A stretch of 64,000 nt of DNA from Spectribacter acetivorans (GCF_031846305.1 NZ_JAVRHY010000001.1:124001-188000), one strand, 5' to 3'; shown: positions 46,157 to 55,653, counted from the first letter of the stretch. Notes: generated by a model not told the origin, from the letters alone. Numbers and translations: made by a program.

Positions 46157-46750
46157 TCAGTCCGGTAGATCATCCACGCCGTCGACCACCACGCCGAACA
46201 GATCGGCCACCGCGGCGAGGCTGGCCTCGTGCAGGGCACGGGCGTCGATCACCGAGCCGCCGCGGGGCAGGTCGCGGGTGGCGGTGGCCGAGGCCACCAC
46301 GGTGGGCGCGTAACCCTGGTTGAACGCACCGCGCGCGGTGGAGTTGACGCACATGTGGGTCATGAAGCCGGCCAGCACCAGGTTGCTGGCGCCGATGTTC
46401 TGTAGCTGGCCGTGCAGGCTGGTGTTCACGAAGGCGTTCGGGTGGGTCTTGGTAATGACGGCTTCGCCGTCGCGCGGGGCCACCTTGTCGGCGATGGCGC
46501 CGATGTCGGTGGTCAGGTCGTAGGGCGAGCCGGGCCCGGCGTCATGCTGGATGTGAAAGATCGGAATGCCGGCGTCGCGCGCACGCACGAGTAGCCGCTG
46601 CGCCTGGTCCAGCGCCGCTTCCACGCCCGAGAGCTGCATCACGCCCTCGCGGTAGGTGTTCTGGCAGTCGATCATGACCAGGGCGGCGTCGCGCAGGGAG
46701 ACCGGATCGTCGGACAGGCCGGAGACCTGGCGCAGGGTGGGGTTGCTCAT
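46157..46750 (-). CDS. Cysteine hydrolase, isochorismatase family (197 aa)
   Basis: This is an isochorismatase-fold hydrolase with the Asp-Lys-Cys triad: VMIDCQNTY, ITKTHPNAF and FMTHMCVNST. Such enzymes hydrolyse amides, nicotinamide-like substrates or isochorismate; this one lacks the siderophore-synthesis context, so a substrate cannot be named. ATG 46750 starts MSNPTLRQVSG. The cupin gene lies 55 bases upstream in the same direction. Confidence 0.88.
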   Translation of the reverse strand: MSNPTLRQVSGLSDDPVSLRDAALVMIDCQNTYREGVMQLSGVEAALDQAQRLLVRARDAGIPIFHIQHDAGPGSPYDLTTDIGAIADKVAPRDGEAVITKTHPNAFVNTSLHGQLQNIGASNLVLAGFMTHMCVNSTARGAFNQGYAPTVVASATATRDLPRGGSVIDARALHEASLAAVADLFGVVVDGVDDLPD

Positions 46751-46805
46751 GATGGGTTGATTCCTAGATTGCAGGGCGGGGCCGGCCCCGGTCCGCGGAC
46801 CGGTT

Positions 46806-47201
46806 TCAGCGCTCGCCGGATGAGTCGATGTCTTCGTAATTGTCGTCGCGAAAGCGTGGCGTACACACCGCCAGGAATACCAGATCGGCGTTGCCGATGT
46901 TGGTTATACGCTGTCGCTGACCCGGCGGGATGACCACGGTATCGCCGGGGCCGACCGACGCGGGCGGCTGATCGCCGACTTCCACACGTCCGGCGCCTTC
47001 CAGCAGCAGATAGCGTTCGGTCGTGCCGTGCAGGCGGTGCCAGCGTGTTACCGCGCCGGCAGCCACCCGGGCCCGGACCACGGATACCGCGTCATCGGCC
47101 GGATGGTTCCACCATTCCGTGATCGCGCAGCCCTCGCGGAAATCGTATTCCGCGCCGGCGGCATGCTTTTCGATGCGGGCGGTGGGTTCGGGCTGACTCA
47201 T
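46806..47201 (-). CDS. Small cupin-domain protein (131 aa)
   Basis: This is a single-domain cupin: RWHRLHGTTERYLLLEGAGRVEVGD carries the first motif metal ligands and GDTVVIPPGQRQRITNIG the second. The ATG at 47201 follows AAGGACA; an earlier ATG (47288) would add 29 residues with no cupin homology. Possible roles are a dioxygenase or sugar epimerase-like enzyme or a ligand-binding protein; nothing more specific can be said. It probably belongs with the cysteine hydrolase. Confidence 0.8.
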   Translation of the reverse strand: MSQPEPTARIEKHAAGAEYDFREGCAITEWWNHPADDAVSVVRARVAAGAVTRWHRLHGTTERYLLLEGAGRVEVGDQPPASVGPGDTVVIPPGQRQRITNIGNADLVFLAVCTPRFRDDNYEDIDSSGER

Positions 47202-47363
47202 GCGGGTGTCCTTGATTGTCCAGTCCGGCAGGCTAGTGGTATCGACGGCAGGCGACAAGCTCATGACGGCCTCGACGACAACTGTCATGACTGGCGCGAA
47301 GCGCCGCGGCTACCCGGTAGCATCAGTTCCGCAGCGTAGTCATCCCGGTCGTATTGCCAGACT

Positions 47364-47786
47364 CTAGATCCGGTTCCAGCGCAGGCCGGGATATATGCCG
47401 AAACCCCGGTCGAGGGTAATCCACTCGCATCCGTGCTCGATTGCCAGCGCTGCATGATAGGCGTCGGGGATCTGATTACCGTGTACCTGGGTCTGTTCGC
47501 ATAGTCCCTGGAAAATGCGCCAATGCCCGCCGCCCGGCCGCAAGGTGCTGACACCATCCCGGGCAAGCAGGGCATCGATAAATGACATCGCATGCGACGA
47601 TGGCGAAGGTGGATCGAAAATCTTCGGATGCGTGACCACTCGCAGAAGGCCGCTCAGTACCAGCTCGGACACGCCGATCCGACGGCCGGCGGCAAGCACT
47701 TCATCCAGCCAGTGGCGGCATTGTCGGTGATGCGTTGTGTCCTCCCGGTAGATGCTGACCAGAATGTTGACGTCAGGACTGAGCAT
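47364..47786 (-). CDS. PIN-domain toxin, VapC family (140 aa)
   Basis: This is a predicted VapC-type ribonuclease toxin. The four PIN acidic residues are Asp5, Glu41, Asp108 and Asp126, in SPDVNIL, SELVLS, IPDAYHAAL and LDRGF. The ATG is 14 bases inside the antitoxin gene end, the usual VapB-VapC overlap. PIN toxins of this kind cut tRNA or rRNA loops; the target here is not known. Confidence 0.88.
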   Translation of the reverse strand: MLSPDVNILVSIYREDTTHHRQCRHWLDEVLAAGRRIGVSELVLSGLLRVVTHPKIFDPPSPSSHAMSFIDALLARDGVSTLRPGGGHWRIFQGLCEQTQVHGNQIPDAYHAALAIEHGCEWITLDRGFGIYPGLRWNRI

Positions 47787-48018
47787 CCATGGCGTCCAGC
47801 AGGGCAGCGTTGTCCGTCAGATCGATGCCATGTCGCGCGCCATTACCAGCGAAGCTCGGCAGCGGTGGTGGTGTTGCGCGAGATCGCGACGTCCTGGTGT
47901 CATCCAGTGCGTCGCGCAGGGCCTGCTCAAGCAATTGGCGCATAGTCAGGTTGTGCTGTGCCGCGTACGCCTTGGCGGCGCGGAATAGCTCATCATTGAT
48001 ATCGACGGTCGTTCTCAT
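47773..48018 (-). CDS. VapB-type antitoxin (81 aa)
   Basis: A ribbon-helix-helix-like DNA-binding N-terminus (MRTTVDINDELFRAAKAYAA) is followed by a C-terminal acidic tail (LTDNAALLDAMDAQS) that would wrap and block the toxin. ATG 48018 is preferred; another at 48030 adds MLLC. It precedes vapC with a 14-base overlap, so the pair is translationally linked and probably autoregulated. Confidence 0.85.
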   Translation of the reverse strand: MRTTVDINDELFRAAKAYAAQHNLTMRQLLEQALRDALDDTRTSRSRATPPPLPSFAGNGARHGIDLTDNAALLDAMDAQS

Positions 48019-48187
48019 GCATAAAAGCATAACATCCGATATGTCGATATGTCTGCCGATTTCACATTGCGGTTCGATCTATCCCCGGACAGGTGAGGGC
48101 GGACGGTTCGTGCCGGTGTGCGGGCGCACGCCAGGGGGTATCTGTTCTCCCGCGCTTGCCACCGATGACCGCGATGACATGGCGCGC

Positions 48188-48213
48188 AAAAAAATGCCCG
48201 GGCGAACCCGGGC
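48188..48213 (-). terminator. Rho-independent terminator of the sorbosone dehydrogenase gene
   Basis: On the minus strand GCCCGGG-TTCG-CCCGGGC (48196-48213) is followed by A then seven T. It lies 27 bases after the stop at 48241, a classic terminator position. Confidence 0.88.
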
Positions 48214-48240
48214 AGAAGGGATGCCTGGTTTGGCTGCTGC

Positions 48241-50178
48241 TCAGTCGAGCGGCAGCGTCAGGAGCGAGCCGGCCTTCATGTCCGGCACCAGCAGCTTGCG
48301 GCCATCCGCGCTCAGGGCGATGTCCGCCGCGGCCTTGAAACCGTCGCGCAGGAGCATCGGGGTGGCGCGCAGGTCGTGCAGCATGAACACGCGACCGTTG
48401 TTCCAGTCACTCACGTAAAGATTGCCGTGACTGTCGCGGACCAGGCCGTCCGCACCGCCGAAGCCGTTGTTCAGCGTGGTGAGTTCGCCGGTGTCCAGCT
48501 GCAGCCGGAACAGACGGCCGTTACCGAAGTCCGCGACCAGCAGATGGTTCGGGCCGTCCATCAGCAGGCCGTTGGGCCGGCTCATGGCATCGCTTTCCGT
48601 CGCATCAAATACCAGTTCGACTTCGCCCTCGGGCGACACGCGATAAATCCCCGCGTTGTCGCCGGCCTCGCTGCCGCTGTCGGAGACGTAGACCCGGCCC
48701 TTGCCGTCGACTTCCACGTCGTTGAGAAACGTGGCGGTGCCGGGGAAATCACCGGTATCCGCGACCACGCTGGTATCGCCGTCCAGCCCGACGCGGCGCA
48801 GCCGGGTGTTGTCGGCCACGTAAAGGGAGTCGCGCCACAGATCGATACCCTTGGGGTCATCCATGCCCTCGGCCAGCGTGCGGCGGTTACCGTCCGGGTC
48901 GATCACGGTCACGCGGCCATCGCCGTCCTTGCCGAATTCGCCGATCTCGGTGATGAATTGCCGCCCGTCGGCGTGCGCAACCACGGACTCCGGCATGGCG
49001 AAATCGGCGGTCGTTTCCGATTCGCCCGCGTTCGTGTCTGCGTCATCGCCTTTGTAGCTGATGCGATAGATCACGTCGGCGTAATCATCGGATACCAGCA
49101 GGGAACCGTCAGGCATCTGCAGCGTGTCGACCGGGCGGCCCCAGGCCTCACCGTCCTGCAGCCAGCCGTCGACGAAGACCTTTTTGCCGGTGGCATTGCC
49201 GTCTTCATCGAACGTCACCCGCATCAGGCGATAGCCGATCGGCTCGGAGCGGTTCCAGGAGCCGTGCTGGGCAACGATCGCATCGTGCTGATACTCAGCC
49301 GGGAACATGTCACCGGTATAGAAACGAAAGCCGAGATTCGCGGTATGCGCGCGGAACTCCGTGACCGGGAAGGTCACTTCCTGCGGCGGTTCCTTGTCTT
49401 CCCAGTCGCTCTGGCGGTCGTCGCCGCCGGCGTAGTAGGGAAATCCGAAGTGCATGCCTGCTTCCGGCGCCGCGTTGAGCTCGCCGGCGGGCCGCTCGTC
49501 ACCCATCATGTCGACGCCGTTGTCGGTGAAGTAGGGCGTACCGGTGTCCGGCTGGAAGTCGATGCCCACCGAGTTACGCACGCCGCGTGCGTAGACCTCC
49601 ATGTCGGAACCGTCCGGGTCCATGCGGATCACCGTGGCTTCGATGCCTTCGGGATCGCAGATATTGCAGGGCGCGCCCACCGTGACGTAGAGCTTGCCGT
49701 CCGGCCCGAAGGCGATGTAGCGCCAGCCGTGATGCGCCTTGTCCGGCAGATCGGTGAAGATTTCCTCGCGCATCTGGGCGAACGGCATGTCGATATCGAA
49801 GCCGGCGCCGCCCACGCGGGTGATGCGATGCTGTTCGGCCACGTACAGATTGCCCTGGTGCATGGCCACGCCATTGCCCACCTTGAGGTCATCCATCAGG
49901 GTGACTACGCGGTCGGCCTTGCGGTCCTTGTTCTTGTCGACCACGCCGAACAGTTTCTTGCCGCGCGTGCCCACGAACACCGTGCCGGTGGACTGGCCGA
50001 ATGCCAGCGAGCGGGCGCCCGGCACTTCCGCGTACACCTCGATATCGAAGCCGGGCGGGAGGTCGAGCTGGTCCAGACGCTCGTCCATCGAGGCTGCACC
50101 GGCGGCGTTGGGGGTCAGGAAGGTACCGGCCAGGGTCAGGGCGATGGCCAGGGGCGCTTGTTTGATCGTGTCGTACAT
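48241..50178 (-). CDS. Sorbosone dehydrogenase-like / NHL-repeat two-propeller protein (645 aa)
   Basis: A signal peptide (MYDTIKQAPLAIALTLAGTF) is followed by a PQQ-type beta-propeller of the L-sorbosone dehydrogenase/aldose dehydrogenase class (about residues 30-420) with LPPGFDIEVYAEVPGARS, WRYIAFGPDGKLYVTVG and HGSWNRSEPIGYRL. A second propeller (about 430-645) has SMP-30/NHL-type repeats such as PNGLLMDGPNHLLVADFGNGRLFRL. ATG 50178 follows GGGAGCCGAT. No heme CXXCH is seen. It is transcribed divergently from a LysR regulator and ends at an intrinsic terminator; periplasmic sugar or aldehyde oxidation is inferred. Confidence 0.85.
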   Translation of the reverse strand: MYDTIKQAPLAIALTLAGTFLTPNAAGAASMDERLDQLDLPPGFDIEVYAEVPGARSLAFGQSTGTVFVGTRGKKLFGVVDKNKDRKADRVVTLMDDLKVGNGVAMHQGNLYVAEQHRITRVGGAGFDIDMPFAQMREEIFTDLPDKAHHGWRYIAFGPDGKLYVTVGAPCNICDPEGIEATVIRMDPDGSDMEVYARGVRNSVGIDFQPDTGTPYFTDNGVDMMGDERPAGELNAAPEAGMHFGFPYYAGGDDRQSDWEDKEPPQEVTFPVTEFRAHTANLGFRFYTGDMFPAEYQHDAIVAQHGSWNRSEPIGYRLMRVTFDEDGNATGKKVFVDGWLQDGEAWGRPVDTLQMPDGSLLVSDDYADVIYRISYKGDDADTNAGESETTADFAMPESVVAHADGRQFITEIGEFGKDGDGRVTVIDPDGNRRTLAEGMDDPKGIDLWRDSLYVADNTRLRRVGLDGDTSVVADTGDFPGTATFLNDVEVDGKGRVYVSDSGSEAGDNAGIYRVSPEGEVELVFDATESDAMSRPNGLLMDGPNHLLVADFGNGRLFRLQLDTGELTTLNNGFGGADGLVRDSHGNLYVSDWNNGRVFMLHDLRATPMLLRDGFKAAADIALSADGRKLLVPDMKAGSLLTLPLD

Positions 50179-50296
50179 ATCGGCTCCCGTGGGAATGCAG
50201 GCGCGCCCCGCTTCGATTCGGCGTCCGGGGCGCTGGTGTGCGATGCACAATGCCTGAGACAATGATGCAATTCCAATATCAATACCGGATTAGGCG

Positions 50297-51229
50297 ATGT
50301 CCTATGCGTATCTTGGTCAGGTATCGCTGGGTGCACTGCGCGCGGTGCTGGCGGTGGCGGATGCCGGAAGTTTCCGGCGGGCCGCGGAAACCCTGCATGT
50401 GGCCCAGCCTTCGGTGTCGCGCAAGATCGCCCAGCTGGAAGACCGCCTCGCTTGCCGGCTGTTCGAGCGCAACTCGGCGAGCGTGACCCTCACCAGCGCG
50501 GGACAGCTACTGGTGGCGCGTCTGCCGGCGCTGCTGGCAGAACTGGATCAGACGCTCGGCGACGCGGGCAAGGCCGCGCTGGGCCTGGCGGGGGCGATCC
50601 GTGTGGGATTTTCCGAGGCGGCGATGTCGAGCTTCCTGCCGCCGCTGCTGCGTCAGGTCAAGCGCGAATGCGCCGGCTGCGAGATCGAACTGATCGAGGC
50701 CACGTCCAACGAGATCGCGGCCGGCGTGGCCGAGAACCGGATGGACGTGGGGTTCAGTCTCAGCGCGCCAGACGACCCGCTGCTGGACCGGGTGGCATTG
50801 CCCAGTGAGGCGGTCGGCGTGGTACTGCCGGACGACCATCCGCTGGCGACGGCCGCGAGTCTGTCGTTGTCCGACCTCCGCGACGAGCGTTTCATCCTGT
50901 TCCCGCGCCACGTGAATGCCCGGCTGTACGACCGCATGATCGAGTGCTGCATGGTCAGCGGTTTCAGCCCGCGCATCGACCACCAGGTCACGCCCCGCAG
51001 CCGGGCCATCGCGATGGTGGCGGCCGGGGAGGGCATTGCCACGATCTCGGCCCGGCTTCAGCACCAGTGCGTGCCGGGGACGGTATATCGGCCGCTGGCG
51101 CCGCCGGCGCCCAGCATCGAGTTCACCATGCTGCTGCGCGCCGGCACCGACACCCACTGGTCGCGGGTGATGCGGGACTGCGCCGGCCGGCTGGGGCCGT
51201 CGCCGGCCGGCGCGGCCGAAGCCGGTTAG
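50297..51229 (+). CDS. LysR family transcriptional regulator (310 aa)
   Basis: The N-terminal winged helix-turn-helix includes LRAVLAVADAGSFRRAAETL and VAQPSVSRKIAQLEDRL. The C-terminal periplasmic-binding-protein-like effector domain starts near residue 90. It is divergent from the sorbosone dehydrogenase-like gene with a 118-base shared region, the usual LysR-target layout; ATTCCAATATCAATACC before its start is AT-rich and could be the site. Its last bases overlap the convergent MscS gene by 4. The effector is unknown. Confidence 0.9.
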   Translation: MSYAYLGQVSLGALRAVLAVADAGSFRRAAETLHVAQPSVSRKIAQLEDRLACRLFERNSASVTLTSAGQLLVARLPALLAELDQTLGDAGKAALGLAGAIRVGFSEAAMSSFLPPLLRQVKRECAGCEIELIEATSNEIAAGVAENRMDVGFSLSAPDDPLLDRVALPSEAVGVVLPDDHPLATAASLSLSDLRDERFILFPRHVNARLYDRMIECCMVSGFSPRIDHQVTPRSRAIAMVAAGEGIATISARLQHQCVPGTVYRPLAPPAPSIEFTMLLRAGTDTHWSRVMRDCAGRLGPSPAGAAEAG

Positions 51230-53589
51230 CTGTCCGCCTCGTCGAAATCGCGATCCGTCGGCGCGTTGGTGCGCGCCCGCTGGTCCGGACGGCTGTTGTC
51301 CGCATCGGGCGCCCCGTCGGGGCCACCGTGATCCTCGATCACGTTGCCGCCATCCCCGTTGCCGACCAGGCGCAGATTAGCCGGGGGTGCGTGACCTTGC
51401 CGATCCTCGCCGAAGTACATGGTGAGGTGGGGGAACGGAATCTCGATGCCGGCGGCGTCGAAGTGGATCTTCACCAGGCGGTTGTAGGCGCGGCCCACCG
51501 CCCACTGCGAGCCCGGGTTGGTCTTGATCATCACCCGGATGTTGACCGAGCTGTCGGCCAGCGCGATCACCCCGGCCACGTTGATGTCGTCGATCACGTT
51601 CGGACCGTGCGTGGGATCGGCCTTGAGATCCTCGAACGCCGCCCGCAGCGCCACGATCGCATCGTCGATGTTCTCGCGGTAGGCAATGCCGTATTCGCCC
51701 ACGTGGTAGGCGAAGTCGCGCATGTAGTTGGACACCACGCCCACCGAGGAGAACGGCACGATGTGATACGTGCCCGACAGGTCGCGGATGGCCACCGACC
51801 GGATGCTGAGCCGTTCGGCGGTGCCGGTGACACCGCCGGCGGTAACCACGTCGCCCTTGTTCATCGCGTTCTCGATCTGGATGAACACGCCGGTGATCAC
51901 GTCCTGGACCATGGTCTGGGCGCCGAAACCGATGGCCAGACCCAGGACCCCGGCGCCGGCAATCAACGGCCCGATGTTCACCCCGATCTGCGACAGCACG
52001 ATCATCGCGGTGAACGTAACGATGGCCACCGCCAGCGCGTTGCGGAACAGCGTCAGCAGGGTGGTCTTGCGCGCGGTAGCTTCGCCGCTGGCCAGCTTGG
52101 CCTCGATCACGCTCGCGCATACGGTCCAGAAGGCCAGTGCCAGCAGCAGGATGATGATCACGTGCACCACCATGGCGATTGCTGACGCACCGGCGTCCGA
52201 AGCCAGCCACTGGGCCAGGTTGAATACCCGCCAGGCGTCCAGCAGCAGCAGCGTGACCGTGATCAACACCAGCAGCCGAGCCACCCGCAGCACGTTCGGC
52301 ACATAGGCGTTGAGCCGGTCTTCAAGCAGCGGCAGGCGGTCGCGTATGCGCCCGGCAAGATGCAGCCGGCGGCCGATCAGGCGTGACATCGCCGACAGCA
52401 CCACCATGCCCACGGCCGCCGCTATCAGCGTCTGTAGCGTGGCCTTGAGCATGAACGGCAGTGCCTCTTCGGGTCGCAGCTGGCTGACCACGAACAGGAT
52501 GGTGAAATAGGCCAGCGCGATGACGTGCCAGGATTTCGATGCAATGCGCAGCAGAATCCCGGCTACCGCGCCATCGCTGGCCAAGGCTTGGTTTTCCAGG
52601 CGCTCACGGATCAGGTCGCGATTCTTGAGGATCACGGTGATGGCGTAGAGATAGGCGGTCCCCATCACGATCAGACTGACCACGGACCCCGCCGCGCGGG
52701 ATAGCTCCACGTTGACGATGGGTACGACCAGCATCAGCGCATAGCCGATGTAGCCGCTGAACCAGCGCAGCCGCACGCTCCACCAGTCGGCCACGTGGCT
52801 GCTGATAGGCAGTGGGCGTAATCCCTCGTAGCGCGAGGAGAACAGCGCCCGGATCAGCGCCTTGAAGATCTCGATCAGCGCGAAGGCGTTGATGAACAGC
52901 GATTCCCGCGTTCCGATGGCGCCCGCGTCGCCGAAGGCGAACAGGGCGGCGGCGTAACCGCCGGCACAGGCAGCCAGGATCACCAGAATATCCACGCCCA
53001 GCGACAGCACCATGATGGAGCCGCGCTGGATCAGGGCGGACAATCCGGTTTCGGTGGTCTGTGCCCAGCGTCCGGCGCGGGCGTAGAAGGGATGCGCCAG
53101 CAGCCGCAGCACCAGGAACAGTGCCACCGTGATCGCGATGATCACCGCCAGTGAAAACGCGCTCTGGCCGAGGGCCCGCCAGTCAATCGCGGCGCGCGAG
53201 GACTGGTTGTCACGGAATGCTGCCATCGCGGCTGACACCTGGGTGCCGAGGTCTTCCGCCAGCGCCTGGGTGGTGCGGGCCACTCGCCGGGGCAGGGATA
53301 CTTTCTCTGCCGGAATCGCCGCCGGCGTATCTGCTGCCGCCTCGTCCGCCGGAGCACTCCCTTCGTCCGCCGTGGCCGGTTCGTCCGCCATGCCGCGTAG
53401 CTGGGCGATGAGCTTCTCGCGGGCGGCGTCATCCTCGAGCAGGTCCGCCAGCGTGGCGTAGGAAACCTCCGCCTCTCCAGACGGTGCGGTATCGGCCTGC
53501 GCCAGCGCGGGCTGGCCCAGCAGCGGCGCCATGCCGGCCAGTATCAGCAGGACAAAACCAAGGGAACGAATGCGGATCGTATCGGCCAC
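51226..53589 (-). CDS. MscS family mechanosensitive ion channel (787 aa)
   Basis: After a signal peptide comes a periplasmic N-terminal part (about residues 30-150), then around ten membrane segments and the MscS core with GVLGLAIGFGAQTMVQDVITGVFIQIENAM, the pore-lining helix and beta-domain entrance. A soluble C-terminal vestibule domain ends in a polar tail. GTG 53589 is preferred because GGAGCACC lies upstream and MADTIRIRSLGF gives a normal signal peptide; the frame continues to 53649. The channel is of the long MscK/YbdG-like type, not the ~286-aa MscS. Confidence 0.88.
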   Translation of the reverse strand: MADTIRIRSLGFVLLILAGMAPLLGQPALAQADTAPSGEAEVSYATLADLLEDDAAREKLIAQLRGMADEPATADEGSAPADEAAADTPAAIPAEKVSLPRRVARTTQALAEDLGTQVSAAMAAFRDNQSSRAAIDWRALGQSAFSLAVIIAITVALFLVLRLLAHPFYARAGRWAQTTETGLSALIQRGSIMVLSLGVDILVILAACAGGYAAALFAFGDAGAIGTRESLFINAFALIEIFKALIRALFSSRYEGLRPLPISSHVADWWSVRLRWFSGYIGYALMLVVPIVNVELSRAAGSVVSLIVMGTAYLYAITVILKNRDLIRERLENQALASDGAVAGILLRIASKSWHVIALAYFTILFVVSQLRPEEALPFMLKATLQTLIAAAVGMVVLSAMSRLIGRRLHLAGRIRDRLPLLEDRLNAYVPNVLRVARLLVLITVTLLLLDAWRVFNLAQWLASDAGASAIAMVVHVIIILLLALAFWTVCASVIEAKLASGEATARKTTLLTLFRNALAVAIVTFTAMIVLSQIGVNIGPLIAGAGVLGLAIGFGAQTMVQDVITGVFIQIENAMNKGDVVTAGGVTGTAERLSIRSVAIRDLSGTYHIVPFSSVGVVSNYMRDFAYHVGEYGIAYRENIDDAIVALRAAFEDLKADPTHGPNVIDDINVAGVIALADSSVNIRVMIKTNPGSQWAVGRAYNRLVKIHFDAAGIEIPFPHLTMYFGEDRQGHAPPANLRLVGNGDGGNVIEDHGGPDGAPDADNSRPDQRARTNAPTDRDFDEADS

Positions 53590-53757
53590 GATAGGTGCTC
53601 CGGTTGAATTCGGCTGCCCGCGCGCGAAGTCGCTCACCGCGCCCAGCAAGGTCGGGTAACCTAAAGAAATCGTCGGGAGAATTCAAAAATTTACGCGCGA
53701 TGCGCGGCGGGGTTTCACCACCGCCGGTGTGTCGCAGTCCTGCCATCGAGTCACCGC

Positions 53758-55224
53758 ATGAGCCGCCCCCTGACTAACACCGTCGACATTCCGGTTGCTG
53801 ATACCACCGTTGGTCCGCTGCTACTGCTGCGCGCGGCCGACCGGGACTTCATCAGTCTGGCTGCGGTGGTGATCACGCCGGTCGACGCGAGACCGGCCCG
53901 GCTGCGCGCGCCCTTGCGGTCGGTGAAGCCGCTGGCGCTGGCCCGGCTTGCCGGGGTCGCAATCTGGCGTTTCGACTTCCGTCTGTCGGCCCGGCCGGAT
54001 GCCGGTTACTACTATGGCGATCACTGGTATCCGGTGCGCGCCGATCTGACCGGCGATCTGGACCTGGCGTTCGTGGCCTGCAATGGCCGCGAGCAGGGTG
54101 ATACCCGCCGGGACCTGTCCGAGCGCAATGCGCTGTGGCGGCACCTCGCGGCGGTAAATCGGGTGTCCCCGCTGCACCTGCTGCTCCACGGTGGCGATCA
54201 GCTCTATGCGGATGAGCTGCTGTCGCTGGACCCGGTTCTGCGGGCGTGGGCCGATCTCGATGCGCCGCTGCCGGCCGACGACGAAATTCCCGCCGATCTT
54301 GACCGGCAGATGCTGGCCTACATGGTCCGTCGGTACTGTGATCTCTATCGGCAGCCCGGCATCGCGGCGCTGATCACCCGCGTGCCCTCGCTGATGATGT
54401 GGGATGACCACGACATCTGCGACGGCTGGGGATCGCTGCCCGTCGAACGTCTGGACCACCCGGTGGGGCGGCTGGTGTTCTCGGTGGCGCGCCGGGCCTT
54501 CTGTCTGTTTCAGTTGGGCGTCGATCCGGATCAGCCCCTGCCGGGACCGATGTGGGACGCCGGGGGTGACCATGTCGGCTGGGGGGTGGCGCTACCCGGC
54601 GTGGATATCGTGGCACCGGATCTGCGCTCCCAGCGTCGACCGGATCGCGTACTGGCGCCGTCCGGCTGGCAAGCGCTGACACGGTCGCTGACCGCGACAA
54701 CGGCGGAACGGGTTCTGGTGATTTCCAGCGTACCGGGGCTGGGGCCGCGCCTGTCCGGGGTGGAAACGCTGCTCGGTCTCTGGCCCGGATCGCAGAAGTA
54801 CGAGGATGATCTGCGTGATCAGTGGCAGAGCCGGGCGCATCGTGAGGAATGGCGATGGTTTCTCGAAGCGCTGCTGGCCGTGCATGAGCGTGACGATCAG
54901 CGGGTCACGCTGCTCTCTGGCGAAATCCACCTGGCCACCCGCGGCGAGCTGGCCGCCAGTACGGTGCCACTGCATCAACTGGTAGCCTCGGGCATTGCCC
55001 ATCCGCCGCCGCCCACCGGCTATGCTCGCGCCCTGGGCGCGCTGGCCAGACTCGGTTCGTCGCCGCTGCCCGGGCACCCCATCCGGATGCGGCCGTTACC
55101 GGGCCAGCGGCGAATCTACTGCAACCAGCGGAATTATCTGCTGCTGCGGCGTCGCGAACGGGCCTGGTCGGCCTGCTGGCAGCTCGAATACGACGGCCCG
55201 AGCCCGTTGCTCGGGCTGGACTGA
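53758..55224 (+). CDS. PhoD-like metallophosphatase (488 aa)
   Basis: This is an alkaline phosphatase D-type metallophosphoesterase. HGGDQLYADELLSLD, MMWDDHDICDGWG and LLSGEIHLATRGEL are the conserved metal-binding blocks. No Tat or Sec signal is visible at the ATG, unlike secreted PhoD, so it may be cytoplasmic. A degenerate Pho-box-like sequence precedes it. The C-terminal end is convergent with the GFA gene 4 bases away. Substrate (phosphodiester or monoester) is unknown. Confidence 0.83.
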   Translation: MSRPLTNTVDIPVADTTVGPLLLLRAADRDFISLAAVVITPVDARPARLRAPLRSVKPLALARLAGVAIWRFDFRLSARPDAGYYYGDHWYPVRADLTGDLDLAFVACNGREQGDTRRDLSERNALWRHLAAVNRVSPLHLLLHGGDQLYADELLSLDPVLRAWADLDAPLPADDEIPADLDRQMLAYMVRRYCDLYRQPGIAALITRVPSLMMWDDHDICDGWGSLPVERLDHPVGRLVFSVARRAFCLFQLGVDPDQPLPGPMWDAGGDHVGWGVALPGVDIVAPDLRSQRRPDRVLAPSGWQALTRSLTATTAERVLVISSVPGLGPRLSGVETLLGLWPGSQKYEDDLRDQWQSRAHREEWRWFLEALLAVHERDDQRVTLLSGEIHLATRGELAASTVPLHQLVASGIAHPPPPTGYARALGALARLGSSPLPGHPIRMRPLPGQRRIYCNQRNYLLLRRRERAWSACWQLEYDGPSPLLGLD

Positions 55225-55227
55225 TAG

Positions 55228-55653
55228 TCAGGCCGGCGGATTGCCCGGCAGCCGCGTGATGTCGTCGGCCAGCCGGGCGCTGGGCAGGGCCGAGTCGCAC
55301 CACAGCGCCTGGGTGGGTTCGACCCAGGCCGGATTATCCAGCGTACCGGCCTTGACGAATGCCATGCCGGGCAGCACCGCCACGTCCGAATACAGCGGCG
55401 AGCCGCAGTCCCCGCAGAAATAGCGGTCCACCGGCTGGCCGCTGGTGCCGGTATCGCGATAGCAGCGGGGCTGGCCGGCATCGAAGTGTAGCGCGGACAG
55501 CGGCACGGCGATCATCACCGAATAGGCCGAGCCGCTCTGCTGCTGACAGTTGCGGCAGTGGCAGACCGCGGACATCGCCGGCGCCTCGGTAACGGTGTAG
55601 CGGATGCTGCCGCAAAGGCAGCCGCCCGCGGCCGGCATGGGGGCCGTGCTCAT
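55228..55653 (-). CDS. GFA/CENP-V family zinc protein (141 aa)
   Basis: This is a glutathione-dependent formaldehyde-activating (Gfa)-fold protein. Zinc Cys are in GGCLCGSIRY, CHCRNCQQQ and FCGDCGSPLY. Related proteins help form S-hydroxymethylglutathione, but many family members have no known activity, so this is a family label only. The ATG overlaps the stop of the flavin oxidase-like gene by 4 bases, showing co-translation. Confidence 0.86.
   Translation of the reverse strand: MSTAPMPAAGGCLCGSIRYTVTEAPAMSAVCHCRNCQQQSGSAYSVMIAVPLSALHFDAGQPRCYRDTGTSGQPVDRYFCGDCGSPLYSDVAVLPGMAFVKAGTLDNPAWVEPTQALWCDSALPSARLADDITRLPGNPPA

Noticed and set aside
48376..50265. Plus-strand open frame (~630 codons) opposite the sorbosone dehydrogenase gene
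   Set aside because: No conserved motif; the minus-strand protein has a signal peptide, ribosome site and terminator.
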